Assembly: GCA_008477525.1 (NCBI GenBank)
Contig: SPDT01000002.1
Coordinates: 2,666,001-2,730,000, forward strand
DNA length: 64,000 nucleotides
DNA from: Hypomyces perniciosus
Taxonomy: Eukaryota > Ascomycota > Sordariomycetes > Hypocreales > Hypocreaceae
Direction of reading: 5' to 3'
Shown here: piece by piece, positions 10,502 to 21,969 of the stretch
Layout: each line of letters starts with the position of its first letter
Numbering within the stretch: position 1 is the first letter of the stretch
Position numbers and translations under genes: made by a program
The notes under the pieces: generated by a model
Told to the model about the DNA's origin: nothing
Seen by the model: the letters and a program-made list of their open reading frames with translations, nothing else
The model's database searches: none

Positions 10502-10867
10502 GTTGGATGATGTGCGATTTATTGCGAGATCATGGCATGGAAGTCTTGGGAAGCTCAAGAGATTTATTTGGTGAAGCACATGCTTATTCAGCAATTGAAG
10601 ATGGTGGGGCCAGCTTGTTTGTCTACGAAGATGAGAAGCACACTCCGTTTTCTTCTCCGAAATCCTCAATGCTAAGAGTACGCAACTTTGCACGTTATAG
10701 TCGAAGCTATGCGCCCTTGATTCAAGTCTGGAATGCCAGGGTGCCAAATGCATCCAGTATCCAATGCGTCTGTACGAAATACTCGTGGTCCTTCCCACCA
10801 TCAGGCAGTGACTGAATCGTACTCTTCGAAACTTATATGTCGGTACGACGAGGTTTTAGCGCTGTTT

Positions 10868-10905
10868 CGATGCTATGGGAGATGCTATGGGAGATGCTAT
10901 GGGAG
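10868..10905. repeat. Tandem repeat, 12-bp unit, three copies
   Basis: The unit GATGCTATGGGA recurs three times in succession, the last copy running into GCTGATG. Confidence 0.7.
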
Positions 10906-12540
10906 CTGATGAAGGGAGCAGGAACATGATGGCGCATATCATCACTCTTGCAGCAGAAATCACATTCGAAGACTTTGCAAGCCTCATTCTCGCAGTACAA
11001 AGCTTGTTCAGCTTCTCAACTACCCCAAACCTGATGGAGTTGATGGGGACCGCCACTGTCTGGCAGCGATGCTCGAGCGAGCTGGTGTATAGACAAGCTT
11101 GAGCTGAGACAAGAGGCGTTCCTCATGACACCATGCGAGTGGTCCGCGGGCTCTTTCATCGGCTCCTAACCAAGCTTGCTGTCTGCGAGGATAGAACGGA
11201 TTCCGCAGCGTCCACCTCGGCAATGATAGGGCCGGCGAGGGTGCCCGGCGTAATGAGCTAACATGGGCGGTCCTCGAGGATACCTATCGATGTTTGACTT
11301 GAGAGTTATGTGTGAAGCACCATCCGTAACTCAACGCCAAGTAAGGCGGCAAATTTCGAATGGATCTTGATAGTGTCGGGTCCAGTCTGGGACAATCGCC
11401 ATGGCCTGGGATGCATGTGTTGACTCTTGTTAAGGCGCAATACCAGGCTTCCGCAGAGTTGCGCAACTCTCGCAAGTTCCATGGTCTCTAACAAGGCTGG
11501 CGGGCTGCAGAAACCAGAAGCAAGAGGAGAAATACAGCCACCGCCACATTTCTCGCAGGGCGAGCGATGGGAAGCTGAGATCGGACAGCTACTTCGTACA
11601 TACCACTGCACTGCGCTCAAGTACGAAGTAGATCCAACGAGGAGATGAAGTTTGTCGTCAGGCCAAGTCTGCGCACGCGTTCAGGCATGATTGGCGCCAT
11701 GTTCTGGTTGTGTCAACCGGCTCATCTCATGGGTCTCTGTTGCTTTCAAGCTCAGTCTCTGGTGTATTCAGCTCGGACGAAAGAAAAAGTCGAACAGACC
11801 TTGAGTTTCTGTGGCTGCGCGAGAAACTGTCTGGCCATGGAAGTCGAGACTGACAGAGCCTCATCATCTTGCGTGCTGTGGGATTGGCTGGCTTCCTAGA
11901 GGCCTGAAAATACCGCCATCCTCTCTCTGTATGCGATAGTATCAAGGACCTTGAAAGACATTGAGAGACATTGGAGCGAGTGGCTAGCGAAGAAGTCGTG
12001 AGCGATAACAGGGCTGAGCTGACGGCACTTGGGTCACAGACAAGGAGAGGGTATAGTAATATGTAAATGAGCAGATGAGGATGTGCAGACAATGGGTTAC
12101 ATCCTTTCCATATCAACCAGGGGATTTATGTAGAGTCATCAGACACCCCCATGTATGATGTGTGTCCCCCACTTTCCAAGTGGGCTTGATGTCGGTACAT
12201 GACATTTGAGCAAACGATCAGCATAAGAGCCTCAACGTCCCCATACGAGTAGGAGTTGTTAGTTGATGGCGTTTCCCATGTAGATTCAGTTGGTTTTATG
12301 TTGATGCCATGGCGGAGTTTTACGGAACATTTATTTGTCCACGTGGTGGAAAAAATTCCTCGGAATCGTGGGATTGTAGGGTAGTAGCAAGAGTGGTGAG
12401 ATGCAGCGAACATCTGCATGTGAGACGGACTGTTGGTTCAAAACCGGATGCCATTTGCTTCGTATGTACGGAGTACGGAGTGCGAAGTATGTATCTATGT
12501 ATAGTGGTAGTATCGATGGATCATTCGGCGAGGCTTAGAC

Positions 12541-12566
12541 GGCAGAGGGCAGAGGGCAGAGGGCAG
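12541..12566. repeat. Tandem repeat, 7-bp unit
   Basis: GGCAGAG repeated about 3.7 times. Confidence 0.8.
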
Positions 12567-12771
12567 CAGCCATTTAGTGATCATTTTGTGATCAATCACT
12601 TTGACCACGTCCCGACGCACCACATAGATACTCCGTACATGAGCCAATTTTCCATTTTAAAGGCTAATACTCCGTACTACCAGGACGAGTAGCAAGTATT
12701 AGTTGGTACTAGCAGTATGGATCGACCGACAATCCGCACGGTAAACGAGCAACACATACATATGCAGCGGC

Positions 12772-12807
12772 ATGGATATGGATATGGATATGGATATGGA
12801 TATGGAT
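12772..12807. repeat. (ATGGAT)6 microsatellite
   Basis: Six uninterrupted copies of a hexamer, about 1.1 kb upstream of the SSK1 start. Confidence 0.9.
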
Positions 12808-13580
12808 GCTGCAACATGGTATGCTATGTATGGATGACGGGGAACGGCGCTCGTTTTACCCGGGGCATCAGATTGCGCACGCACGAAGGGATTTATGTTG
12901 GTATTCACACATACATACGCATACATGGACGTACATACATTAGTAGTGCATGTATATGTATATTACTCCAAGACACAAACAAGTACGGAGCAATAGATGG
13001 TAAAAGCCCCAACAATGGTCTCAGAAAACGTGCCAGATTGACCAAATGGGAAGACGGCGCATGCGGTGCAAACCCGCCCAAATCGGCGCTGCCGTCAAAT
13101 CACCACAGCGCCTAAGACCGTCCACCATTAGGGGCTGCAGCCAGCGCAGACAGCGCAGACAGCGGGCTGTCACCCGATGCAACCCCCTAACAGCGCTGCG
13201 CACAGCGGCCTATAGGGAGCTGCGGACCACCACCCCCCTGCAACCGCCTCTTGGCCCCCCCCTGTAGCCGTCGCTGGTGGCCCGATGCCTCCACCAGAGC
13301 GCCTCCATCTGGCGAACGAGGCCGGGATTATTAGGTACTGCTTTGCTTTGCTGCGCTGCAATGGTCGAGGCGATGGATGTTTGCTGCAGTGCGATTCGGC
13401 AGCAGGCCGGCGAATCTGAGTAAAATTTCCCTTGCATGGATTGGATGCCATTATTGCCCGAGAATCCTTAACGGCTGCTGCACCTGGGCTGCTTGCTGTT
13501 GGCTGAGCCCAGCATCTGCTCGTGCTATCTATCGCATCTCACTCAACCTCTGCGAATCACTCATAGTCACTCACAGTCAG

Positions 13581-13606
13581 TCACTCACTCACTCACTCAC
13601 TCACTC
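13581..13606. repeat. (CACT)n microsatellite
   Basis: Six or so copies of CACT, followed by CGCTCGTT variants. It lies in the SSK1 upstream region. Confidence 0.8.
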
Positions 13607-13696
13607 GCTCGTTCGCTCGCTTTTGGTTGTCCTACCCTCCTCACATGCATGCATCCAAGAGAGCGTACGTACGAGTACATATTACATAGGCTATCA

Positions 13697-13780
13697 TGGC
13701 GGCTGCTGCTGCTGCTGCCTCTGCCTCTGTCTTTGCCTCTGTCTTTGCCTCTGCCACTGCCTCTGTCATTGCTGCTGTCA
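13697..13780. repeat. GCTGCT/CTCTGC imperfect pyrimidine-rich repeat
   Basis: CTG trinucleotides grade into CCTCTG hexamers (with CTTTGC variants). It lies just upstream of SSK1; similar CTCTGC repeats also occur inside the SSK1 coding sequence. Confidence 0.7.
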
Positions 13781-13854
13781 TATCGCCTTAGACGGTCCCC
13801 CCCTCCAATTCTCGCGGCCATCCAGTCTCCGCTGCTGGTCTGAGGGACGTGCGG

Positions 13855-13862
13855 TATAAAAA
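13855..13862 (+). promoter_or_regulatory. Possible TATA box of SSK1
   Basis: TATAAAAA about 46-53 bases upstream of the SSK1 ATG. If used, it would imply a very short leader, so the assignment is tentative. Confidence 0.3.
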
Positions 13863-13907
13863 GAGCAGCAGCCCAGCCTGGGACGAGACGAGACGAGACG
13901 GGACCAG

Positions 13908-16700
13908 ATGGCATCGGACATCGCTAGTCGGATCAAGGCCACGCTGTTCAGGCGACGGCCTCGACGGAACTCGACGACGCCGTCCTTCGCCTCGGCCGAC
14001 GGCATTGGAGCGCTGCTGCACCCTAATAGCCGGACGCTCAATCAGTCGTGCACTGTCCTTGAGACGCCGTTCGGCCAGGCTGGACGGGACAGCAAAGACA
14101 GCGATGCAACCGAGAGCAAGGCTGAGCACAGCCCCGATAGAGGCAAAGACGGCAACGAGGAGACTCTCCCAGAAGACGACAGCGAAGCATTCATTACGTC
14201 CGCAGAAGCCACGGATAGTAGTATTGGAGACGCCGCTGTTCATCATGGAGAAAAGGAGGATCGGGGGGAGGGGGGCGAAGATGCGGAGGAGCAGGCGCCG
14301 CTCAAATCGCCTAAGCCCGCCGTCGCCGTCGCCATCGCCTTTGCAGAGGACCAGGAACAGGCACAGGAACAGGAGCTACTGCTCTTACAGCGGGCGCAAC
14401 AGGGAGGGACCCGCCAACAGGGCCGCAACCAGCACCTAGGCCAGCACCTGGGCCAGCACCTGGGCCAGCGCTTGAGGAGCCCCCAGAGCCCCCAGAGCCC
14501 CCAGAACGGCAGGCTGACTAACACCATCGACCCTTCTGATACTATTAGCTTTGATCCTTCTTCGCCGCTGCAGCCTCCGTTACGAACTTTGACAGCCACA
14601 CCAACACCATCCCGCCTCACGAGCATCGACGAGGACGAGTCTTCGACATCGCCGTCCTCGACTGCCACAGCGCACGCCGACTCCCGCAATGGATCGCTGA
14701 GTCGTGCGCCATTGCTGACCACTAACCGCATCTCGCCTCCACCGCTGCTGCTCTCTACGCGGTCTGCCGCATCCGCATCCGTTTCCGTCTCCTCCCCATC
14801 TGCCTCTACCTCTGCCTCTGCCTCTGCCTCTGTCTCGGCCTCGACCTCGGCCTCTGCTCATCCTCCTGAGCCCGAACGCAAACAGAGCATTGCCTCGGAC
14901 CAGGACGCCCATATCATCCAATCGTGGCCCTCGATCGACATCGACGCCCGCCGAGGAGCCTTGGATTTAGATATCGACCATCTCGGCCATCTCGACCCTG
15001 GCGCACCCGCCGCCGACGACCCTCTCTTCTTGCAACAGTCCTCCTTCGCCATTCCCCTGCCCGATGCCAACATGGCCACGGAGCCGACCATACGCAAGAT
15101 CTGGATCAGACGGCCGCCCAATGGCTCGCCCACGCGGATCGCCATCACCAGCGAGGACCTTGTCGATGATGTCCGCGACATGATCTTGCGCAAATATGCC
15201 AACTCACTCGGCAGAACCGTTGACTCGCCCGACCTGCGCATTCACATCCGTACCCGTGACCACAAGGAGCAGCGCCGACTGGAACCCGAAGAGCCCATGG
15301 CCGACATTATTGATGCGCACTTCCCCAAGGGCCAGGGCATTGGCGACGCTCTCATTGTCGACGTCGACGCAGCCCACGCTGCTGCCTACGCTGCTGCCCC
15401 TCCAAGGCGAACCCCCAAAGCCTCGCCTCGTGCAACTCATCCCAACTCCGCCACTGTCTACTACTACCCCGACGACGGACGTCCCTCCGAGGCGGGAGAG
15501 GGCTATTTTCCTCCGGTCCCCGGCGTAACATCACCACATCTTCCAATGTCTGTTCCAAACTCAGCCAATGCACCAATCCAACATTCAATCGCAGTGATAG
15601 GTTCCGGTCACCTCCCTCCAATACCTTCGCCCGGCGGCACTCGGTCTCGCCAATACGCCCGAGAACGGCCCAAACTAGGAAGAACGCATACAGCCTCGCC
15701 GAATTTAGTACACAATGGTGTCACGACCATGTCTTCTGGGGCTGTCAACACCCATGGTATACCGCACCATCGCCCACGCCACTCCCACTCCCGAACCCAC
15801 TCGAGCTCCTCAGAACACCACGGAATGCCCACGACAGCAATACCTCTGCCGACGTCCCCGGGCCCTGAGCCAGCTCCAGCACGGATTGATACTCCACTGG
15901 GAATAGCGCCGCCTAGAATGTCTAGCGCCCGGCCGAAGAAGAGCAAGAAGAATCAAGAATACCAAAGCCTGTCGCCCAACATGCTGAACAGCGCCGTCCC
16001 TCCCATCAGCGTCCTCATCGTCGAAGACAACCCCATCAACTTGAAACTGCTCGAGGCCTTTGTCAAGAAACTCAAGGTCAGGTGGCAGACGGCTACGAAC
16101 GGCAGAGACGCCGTCAACAAGTGGAGGGCCGGAGGCTTTCATTTGGTTCTGATGGATATTCAACTGCCGGGAATGAACGGACTGGAAGCTACCAGAGAAA
16201 TCAGACGGCTGGAGAGGGTCAATAACATCGGTGTCTTCTCTTCTACGCCGGGCAGCCTCCCCGAGGCCACTCCAAGCGAGGAGCTTACCGAGCAGGATCG
16301 ATTGCAGGGTCTGGAGTTGTTCAAAAGCCCCGTCATCATTGTCGCCTTGACGGCAAGCTCACTGCAAAGCGACCGACACGACGCCCTTGCCGCCGGTTGC
16401 AATGACTTTTTAACCAAGGTATGTTGAACCATTAACTTGATCTTGCCTCTCCATACCAAAAAGCTAACTCGTCTCTACTAGCCTGTCAACTTTGTCTGGC
16501 TTGAGCGAAAGGTCATGGAATGGGGCTGCATGCAGGCGTTGATCGACTTTGACGGTTGGCGGAAGTGGAAGGACTACTCGGAAAAGGCCGAAGAGATGGA
16601 AGCCACAAAACGGGCACTGGCACAGGCTGCCAGGAACAAATCGAAAAAGAACCGTCCATTACCATCACCAGCATCGGCATCGGCATCGGCATCGACCTGA
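13908..16700 (+). CDS. SSK1: SSK1-type response regulator of the HOG pathway
   Basis: Two exons, 13908-16418 and 16482-16700 (intron 63 nt, GTATGT...CTAG), giving 909 residues. The first about 690 residues are low complexity, rich in Ser, Pro and Gln, with tandem peptide repeats (GQHL and SPQ units, SASA runs) from DNA repeats. The C-terminal receiver domain starts with VLIVEDNPINLKLLEAF (acidic pocket E-D). It has the phospho-acceptor Asp in HLVLMDIQLPGMNG (about D750), the Thr/Ser switch in IIVALTASSL and the Lys in FLTKPVNFVWLERK, which the splice restores. After it comes a short helix (DFDGWRKWKDYSEK), as in SSK1 proteins. In fungi SSK1 receives phosphate from the YPD1 phosphotransfer protein. 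In its unphosphorylated form it activates SSK2-type MAPKKKs of the osmotic/oxidative stress cascade in the cytosol. A hybrid histidine kinase gene lies 5 kb away. Confidence 0.93.
14427..14467 (+). repeat. In-frame 12-bp tandem repeat inside SSK1
   Basis: About three copies of a CCAGCACCTGGG-type unit encode repeated Gly-Gln-His-Leu. It is directly followed by CCCAGAGCC repeats coding for Ser-Pro-Gln. Confidence 0.75.
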
Positions 16701-17250
16701 TGGCATATGACTGCATTTGACGGTATTTTTGGACGGCATTTTTGGACGGCTACGAAGGCGACGACACATCTTGGCGGTGCATTGGAGGTTGGATATAGCG
16801 TTGATTTCACTCTGAAGACGGATGACGGATGAATGACATATCATAATAGTTGCGATCCCCATGTTGTTGACGACTTGTACGGGGTTAATATAGATATCAT
16901 GTTGCGATGCCCATTTTGGAAAGTGGCTTGAGATATAATGTTGAATGTGTATTAATCAGCAATTATCGTCATCGTTATCGTTATCTACGTATCACTGCAA
17001 ACCTGGAGCCCACACTTATATAAGCAGGAATTCGTCGGACCGGAAGAACAAGACACCGAGCATATGTAATAAAGAAAATTTAGCGCATCTTGACAAGTCT
17101 TTTTGCGGCACACGAGTTTGGACTTGTCCAAACCGTCCACCAACCCAAACCAAACCATGCCCCAAAGCTCTGCCATCCTGACCCATTGACGCAGGATGCG
17201 CACGAATTTGACCTGAGGCTCTCTTCTACATCCATTCTCTTTGTTTCATC
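16701..17250. other. Intergenic, SSK1 3' side and mS45 promoter
   Basis: No coding ORF seen. A short direct repeat (GACGGYATTTTTG, twice, near 16720-16745) lies just after the SSK1 stop. Confidence 0.5.
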
Positions 17251-18418
17251 ATGCCTCCCAGGGTTTGCGGCGGCGCCTCCGTGGCGCTGGCGCCAGTGGT
17301 CGACGCATGCCTCCTCCAACACTCCAGATCTGCCGCAGTGCCCTTTGCGCGCTCCTTCAGCTCGACGCCATGCCAGGCCAAGATGAGCCGCGCTCGTCAG
17401 CAGATGTTCCAATGGCTCAAGGGCCGTGAAGGCTCAGAGTTTGCGGAGCCCGGCAAGGGGCCTCGGTACCTGGGTCCGTTTACGGACCAGCCGTTCCCAT
17501 TGAACCCGCTGTTTCGCAGTCAGCCAGTGCTGGATGAGCAGACGAGGGAGTTGATTTGGGAGAAGGTGCTGCAGAGGGGAGAGTCGCTCAAGGCAGTGTC
17601 GGCAGAGATGGGGGTTGATGTGAGGCGGGTTGCTGCCGTGGTGAGGTTGAAGGAGGTGGAGAAGCAGTGGCAGAAAGATGTGAGTTTGCTTCTGATTTTT
17701 CTTTCTTCTGAATGGATCCTTCGTGATGAGACAAATTCAAAATTTTCGATTAGTCTTGAAGACTCAAAACTATGGTTAGAAACGATTTATATCTGACACA
17801 CACACACACTTCCTCATGTTTCAATTATTTCTCATACCAGCAAGGGTAGCAGCGGAAGTGCTGACAACTGAACAGGGCAAGAAGCTGGCAGTACCATACG
17901 CCAAGGCGGTAATGAGCATGCTGCCCAAAACAGCATATCGCGAAGGCGAGCAAAACACACCACATGAACCTGTCAATGAGGTTCACGTGCACAAACTCAC
18001 GATGCAACAATTATTCGTACCTGTATCAGAGTCACGGCACTTCACGCGAGAAGACGCAGCCAAGGCCTTCCACGACAGGATGCTCCCTGCGGACGCTCGG
18101 TCGCCACAGCCGGAACTCATAAACATGGAGCGGGAAATCCTTCAGGGCAAGAACCGAGACGAAAGTCTGACGCGCTTCATGGAGGCGACGCAAAAGGAGG
18201 AGGATGCTGTGGCGCGGCGGATCGCCAAGGAGCAGCAGCGGGAAGAGAAGAGGACTACCAGAATACAGACGGACCGGTACGAGTTCCGGTTCAAGGAGAT
18301 TAATGCGGATGATGTTGGCCGGAATGGACGGTCACGGAAGGGCACAGGATGGCGGTATGGCGCGCCGTTTGATGACCGTAAGCGCGGACTGGTCAAGATA
18401 CCCACGTCGGTGCCTTGA
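17251..18418 (+). CDS. Mitochondrial small ribosomal subunit protein mS45 (Bot1/Mrps35-like)
   Basis: Exons 17251-17679 and 17876-18418, 323 residues. The intron (196 nt, GTGAGT...ACAG) joins WQKD to GKKLAVPYAKAV in frame. The N-terminus is an Arg/Ala/Ser-rich presequence (RSAAVPFARSFSSTP), typical for import to the mitochondrial matrix. Then come RQQMFQWLKGREGSEF, GPRYLGPFTDQPFPLNPLF, and a helix-turn-helix-like segment with LKAVSAEMGVDVRRVAAVVRLKEVE. The second exon has NEVHVHKLTMQQLFVPVSESRHFTREDAAKAF and a charged C-terminus. This order is that of the fungal Bot1/'eukaryotic mitochondrial regulator' family, the mS45 protein of the mitoribosome small subunit needed for mitochondrial translation and respiration. 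Confidence 0.85.
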
Positions 18419-18566
18419 GATGTCTGGAGCCTTGCTCTATTAACTCTGTATTATACCACCGGTACTATAAACCGCATGATGATGTACAACTGATGTATTC
18501 CAACGCAGACATGAAGAAGAAATCTGTCTATCTATCCATGCAAGTTGTCGCATCTTCAAACCCTCC

Positions 18567-19413
18567 TTATAATGCAGAGCGTGGCGCAGAGGGGTCGATG
18601 AGGAGCTTTCGTCGGATGCGAGCAATATCTTCAGACGAGAGTCCGCACACATTCACGACATACTCCTCCACAGAGCCGTATTTGTCACGGAGCAGCTTCA
18701 GCGTCGCAAGCATAGACTCAGGTCTATCCCAAGACAAGATCAGCAATTAATCCAAAGGTAGAAGAAGAAAGGACTTCTTACCGTGTAGTCAACATCCTCT
18801 CCCTCCCCTCAGGATCATCCTTAAACGTCGGCATCGCCGCCAACTTGGCTATCATGCCTGGCTTCACGTCCTTCAGCCCTTCCTCCGAGAGCGCATATTC
18901 CGCCGCGACAGCCTCATCCGACACGCCGCACAGCGAGAGGATCAGTGCGCAAATCACGCCCGTGCGGTCTTTGCCCGCTGTGCAGTGCACCAACGCCGGT
19001 CCCTCGTCTTGAGCCGAAGAAGCAATATGCTTCAGAATGGTTCCAAAGGCCGGGCCGCCCTCGCGCAAAATGGACATGTACGCCGCACTGAAGCCCCTGC
19101 TTGAATCAGTGGCCGCATAATCCTTGAAGCGCAGGGCCACAGCCTCGGGGCCGTAGTCTTCGTCTGTGAAGACGGGGACGTGAATGCGCTTCGGGCCGTT
19201 GGGCCATGCTTCTGGGAGGGACGGGTCGTTGGCGAGGGATGAGGATAGGGCTTTGATTTCGAGGCTGGAGCGCAGGTCGAAGACGGTGCGGATGTTGAGG
19301 GCTGTGAGAGCGGGAGAGGGAGCGGATGGAGGAGCGGCGGATCGGAGGATGAGGCCGGGCCGGAGGGTGCGGATCGGCGGGCCGGCGATGTCCCTGAGGT
19401 TGGGGATGGACAT
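18567..19413 (-). CDS. Tyrosine/dual-specificity phosphatase (Y_phosphatase3 type)
   Basis: Exons 18782-19413 and 18567-18723 (intron 58 nt, GTAAGA...ATAG), 262 residues. The signature HCTAGKDRTG (Cys about residue 144) is the P-loop of the Y_phosphatase3 family, including fungal and bacterial LipA/PtpB-like phosphatases with Lys-Asp in the loop. N-terminal NLRDIAGPPIRTLRPGLILRSA and IRTVFDLRSSLEI are also typical. The second exon supplies the C-terminal helices (LATLKLLRDKYGSVEEYV, GLSSEDIARIRRKLL). No signal peptide, so probably cytosolic. The substrate (phosphotyrosine protein or phosphoinositide) is not decidable. It faces away from the alpha-amylase gene across a 515-bp gap. Confidence 0.88.
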
Positions 19414-19928
19414 GGTGAGTACTATTTTTTATAGAACTTTTGGGATGAATGAGTACTCGTATATGAGGATGCAGGGTTGATGAGGTAGTGTATAAGTGTG
19501 GGGGGCATCTTAAGTGAGTGTACGGAGTAACATATAACATATAACATCCTCGGCATCTCGGCTAGCATTTTCCCCTCTATTTTCTACTTCCCCATCGTCA
19601 GCAACTTCATCACATCGTCTATCAGTGCCTCATAGATACTGCATAGATATGAAAAAGTAAATACCGTGATAAAAAAAGGTTATTCCAACTAAGACATTCA
19701 TTCTCAATTTGCTGCAAATCACATGTCATTGCTATTGTATTCGGGCCTTTGTGCTATTATGCCATGTCCAGCTGCCCTCTAAAGCCCATGTCTTGCAGAT
19801 CCTATTGTGAATCCGGGGTTGGACGAACTAAATACTTCCAGACTGGCATAAATACTTAGACGTACGAGTACTTTACCACGTTGTCTTGGCGATGCTCAAG
19901 CGAAACCGTTTTATGCAGCCTCACCACC
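19414..19928. other. Divergent promoter region, phosphatase/alpha-amylase
   Basis: No ORF. One TACGGAGTA word at 19521-19529. It probably contains both start regions. Confidence 0.5.
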
Positions 19929-21451
19929 ATGAAGCTGCTGCTGCTGCATCCCACGTACACCCTCTCTCTGCTTCTCCGGCCCTTAGCTGGCGTTATCGCC
20001 GCCGACACCAATGCTTGGAAGTCTCGCACCATCTACTTTGCGCTGACTGATCGCATCGCTCGCGGAGATAATGACAACGGAGGCGCATCATGTGGCGATT
20101 TAGGCGATTACTGTGGTGGTACGTTTAGAGGTCTCGAGTCTAAGCTCGATTATATCAAGGGCATGGGCTTTGATGCTCTTTGGATCTCGCCGGTTGTTGC
20201 AAGTGGGTTTGGTCTCTCAAAACACTCTAATACGATACACAAGAGTTGTAAGATGATTGACTTATATAGACAGTGACGGTGGCTATCATGGCTACTGGGC
20301 TCAGGATCTCAACTCCATCAACTGTCACTATGGCTCAGTGGATGACCTCAAGAGCCTCGTCAACACAGCCCACAGCAAAGTAAACTCACTCTCCTCATTT
20401 CCATCTGCTCAGCCTCTAACATCATAAGGACATATACGTTATGGTCGACGTCGTCGCAAACCACATGGCCCCATCCCCTATCTCCAACCACAGTCCCTCC
20501 CCCCTAAACCAAGACTCATCCTACCATCCCCCCTGCGACATCGACTACTCCAACCAATCCAGCATTGAAAACTGCCGCATCGCCAACCTCCCTGACATCA
20601 ACACCCAAGATCCCAACATCCGCGCCTTGTTCCGCACATGGGTCAACCGCCTCGTCCGCACATACAACTTCGACGGCGTACGCATCGATACCGTAAAGCA
20701 CGTCGAGAAGGACTACTGGCCTGCCTTCATCGCCGCCACAGGTGTCTACTGCATAGGCGAAGTCTTCCACGGCGATCCAGACTACCTATCCCCCTATGCA
20801 AACCTCATGCCTGGTTTGCTCAACTACCCCATGTACTACCCCATGACGCGGTTCTACCTCCAGCAAGGTTCCTCCCAGGCCATCGCCACCATGCACGACC
20901 AAATCAGCTCTCTCTTCCCTGATCCCAGCGCCCTGGGCACATTCATAGACAACCACGACACCGCTCGCTTCCTCAACACCACAAACGACATGCCACTCCT
21001 GAAAAACGCTCTAGCATACAATATCCTCGCCCGCGGCATACCGATAGTATACTACGGCACCGAGCAAGCTTTCTCAGGCGGCCGCGACCCTTCCAACAGG
21101 GAAGACCTCTGGCGCAGCGGCTTCAACACGAAGAGCGACGTGTACAGCGCTATCTCACGCCTCATAGCAGCGAAGCGCGCGGCGGGTGGTCTGGCAGATG
21201 ACGACCATGAGCATCTTTACGTAGCGGATGCGGCGTATGCGTGGAGCCGTGCGGGTGGGAGGTTGATTGCGCTGACGACGAATCGTGGACAGGGAAGTTG
21301 TGCGCGGTATTGTTTTGAGACGGGGGTGGTGAAGGGGTTGTGGAGGGATGTTTTTGGTTGTGGAGATGTGTATATGGCAGATGAGGATGGGAGGGTTTGT
21401 GTGAATGTGAGTAATGGAGAGCCAGTTGTGTTGCTGGCCTTGTACGAATAG
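19929..21451 (+). CDS. Secreted GH13 alpha-amylase
   Basis: Exons 19929-20202, 20270-20379 and 20429-21451 (introns 67 and 49 nt), 468 residues. Acceptor ATATAG at 20269 rebuilds ANSDGGYHGYWAQDL. The N-terminus MKLLLLHPTYTLSLLL... ending near AGVIAA is a signal peptide, so the enzyme is exported. GH13 hallmarks are in order: VDVVANHM (region I), FDGVRIDTVKH with the nucleophile (about D215), YCIGEVFHG with the acid/base (E239) and FIDNHDTARF with the transition-state Asp (D305). Cys pairs (CGDLGDYC, CDIDYS...C) resemble Taka-amylase types. It hydrolyses alpha-1,4 links in starch/glycogen outside the cell. An alpha-glucosidase, a sugar transporter and a Zn2Cys6 factor follow within 16 kb, suggesting joint use of the released oligosaccharides. 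It is somewhat short and lacks a starch-binding domain. Confidence 0.9.
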
Positions 21452-21969
21452 GCATGTGAATACTTCGTATATCATATCATATCATGTCATGCATGCAGAC
21501 GATACGCTACTACGACAAAGTCGATTAAAGCAGAGATTCAATTAAAGAAAAAAACACACTTCTCTCCCTTTTCGTAGCAACATAAAACTTGCTCCGTCAG
21601 CCATGGCTCAACTTGCCGACGAGCATCAATATACCAAGGAAAAACAACACAGATCCTGCAAACATAAACAAACGCCATTGCCATGACCATCTCATCAGGG
21701 TCGTAGTCCAAAGCCGTAATCGTCAACATGTGATATGAAACCTCCTTCATGAGCAGACCGCCCCGTACCAGGCGCCATGAATTCCAACCACCCTCGCGTA
21801 GCCAGCATTTCCAACGAAATCCCTGTGTCCCTGCACACCACAAGGTGAAAGCAACTCTGTTCGCTCTGAACCAACGTTTTCGTACTCAAAAAACAGCCAT
21901 CGTCGCGCAAATGTAACAATGTTTATCGCATCCATATCAGAGGGCAGCCACATTCCAACATTTCACGTT
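21452..21969. other. Intergenic, convergent 3' regions
   Basis: Lies between the ends of the alpha-amylase and histidine kinase genes. Repeated ATATC/ATCAT words near 21470-21490. Short open frames on the minus strand have no recognisable features. Confidence 0.5.

Larger units (their letters stand above)
10502..13907. other. 3.4-kb gene-poor, microsatellite-rich intergenic region
   Basis: Between the divergent CCDC97-like and SSK1 genes. No ORF has recognisable protein features. It holds a 12-bp tandem repeat near 10870, a 7-bp repeat at 12541, the (ATGGAT)6 array at 12772, CACT and GCTGCT/CTCTGC arrays near 13.6-13.8 kb and several TACTCCGTA words (12467, 12629, 12668, 12983). Confidence 0.6.

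Noticed and set aside
13388..13859. Plus-strand ORFs rich in Ser/Leu/Cys before SSK1
   Set aside because: Produced by CACT and CTCTGC microsatellites; no start context or family.
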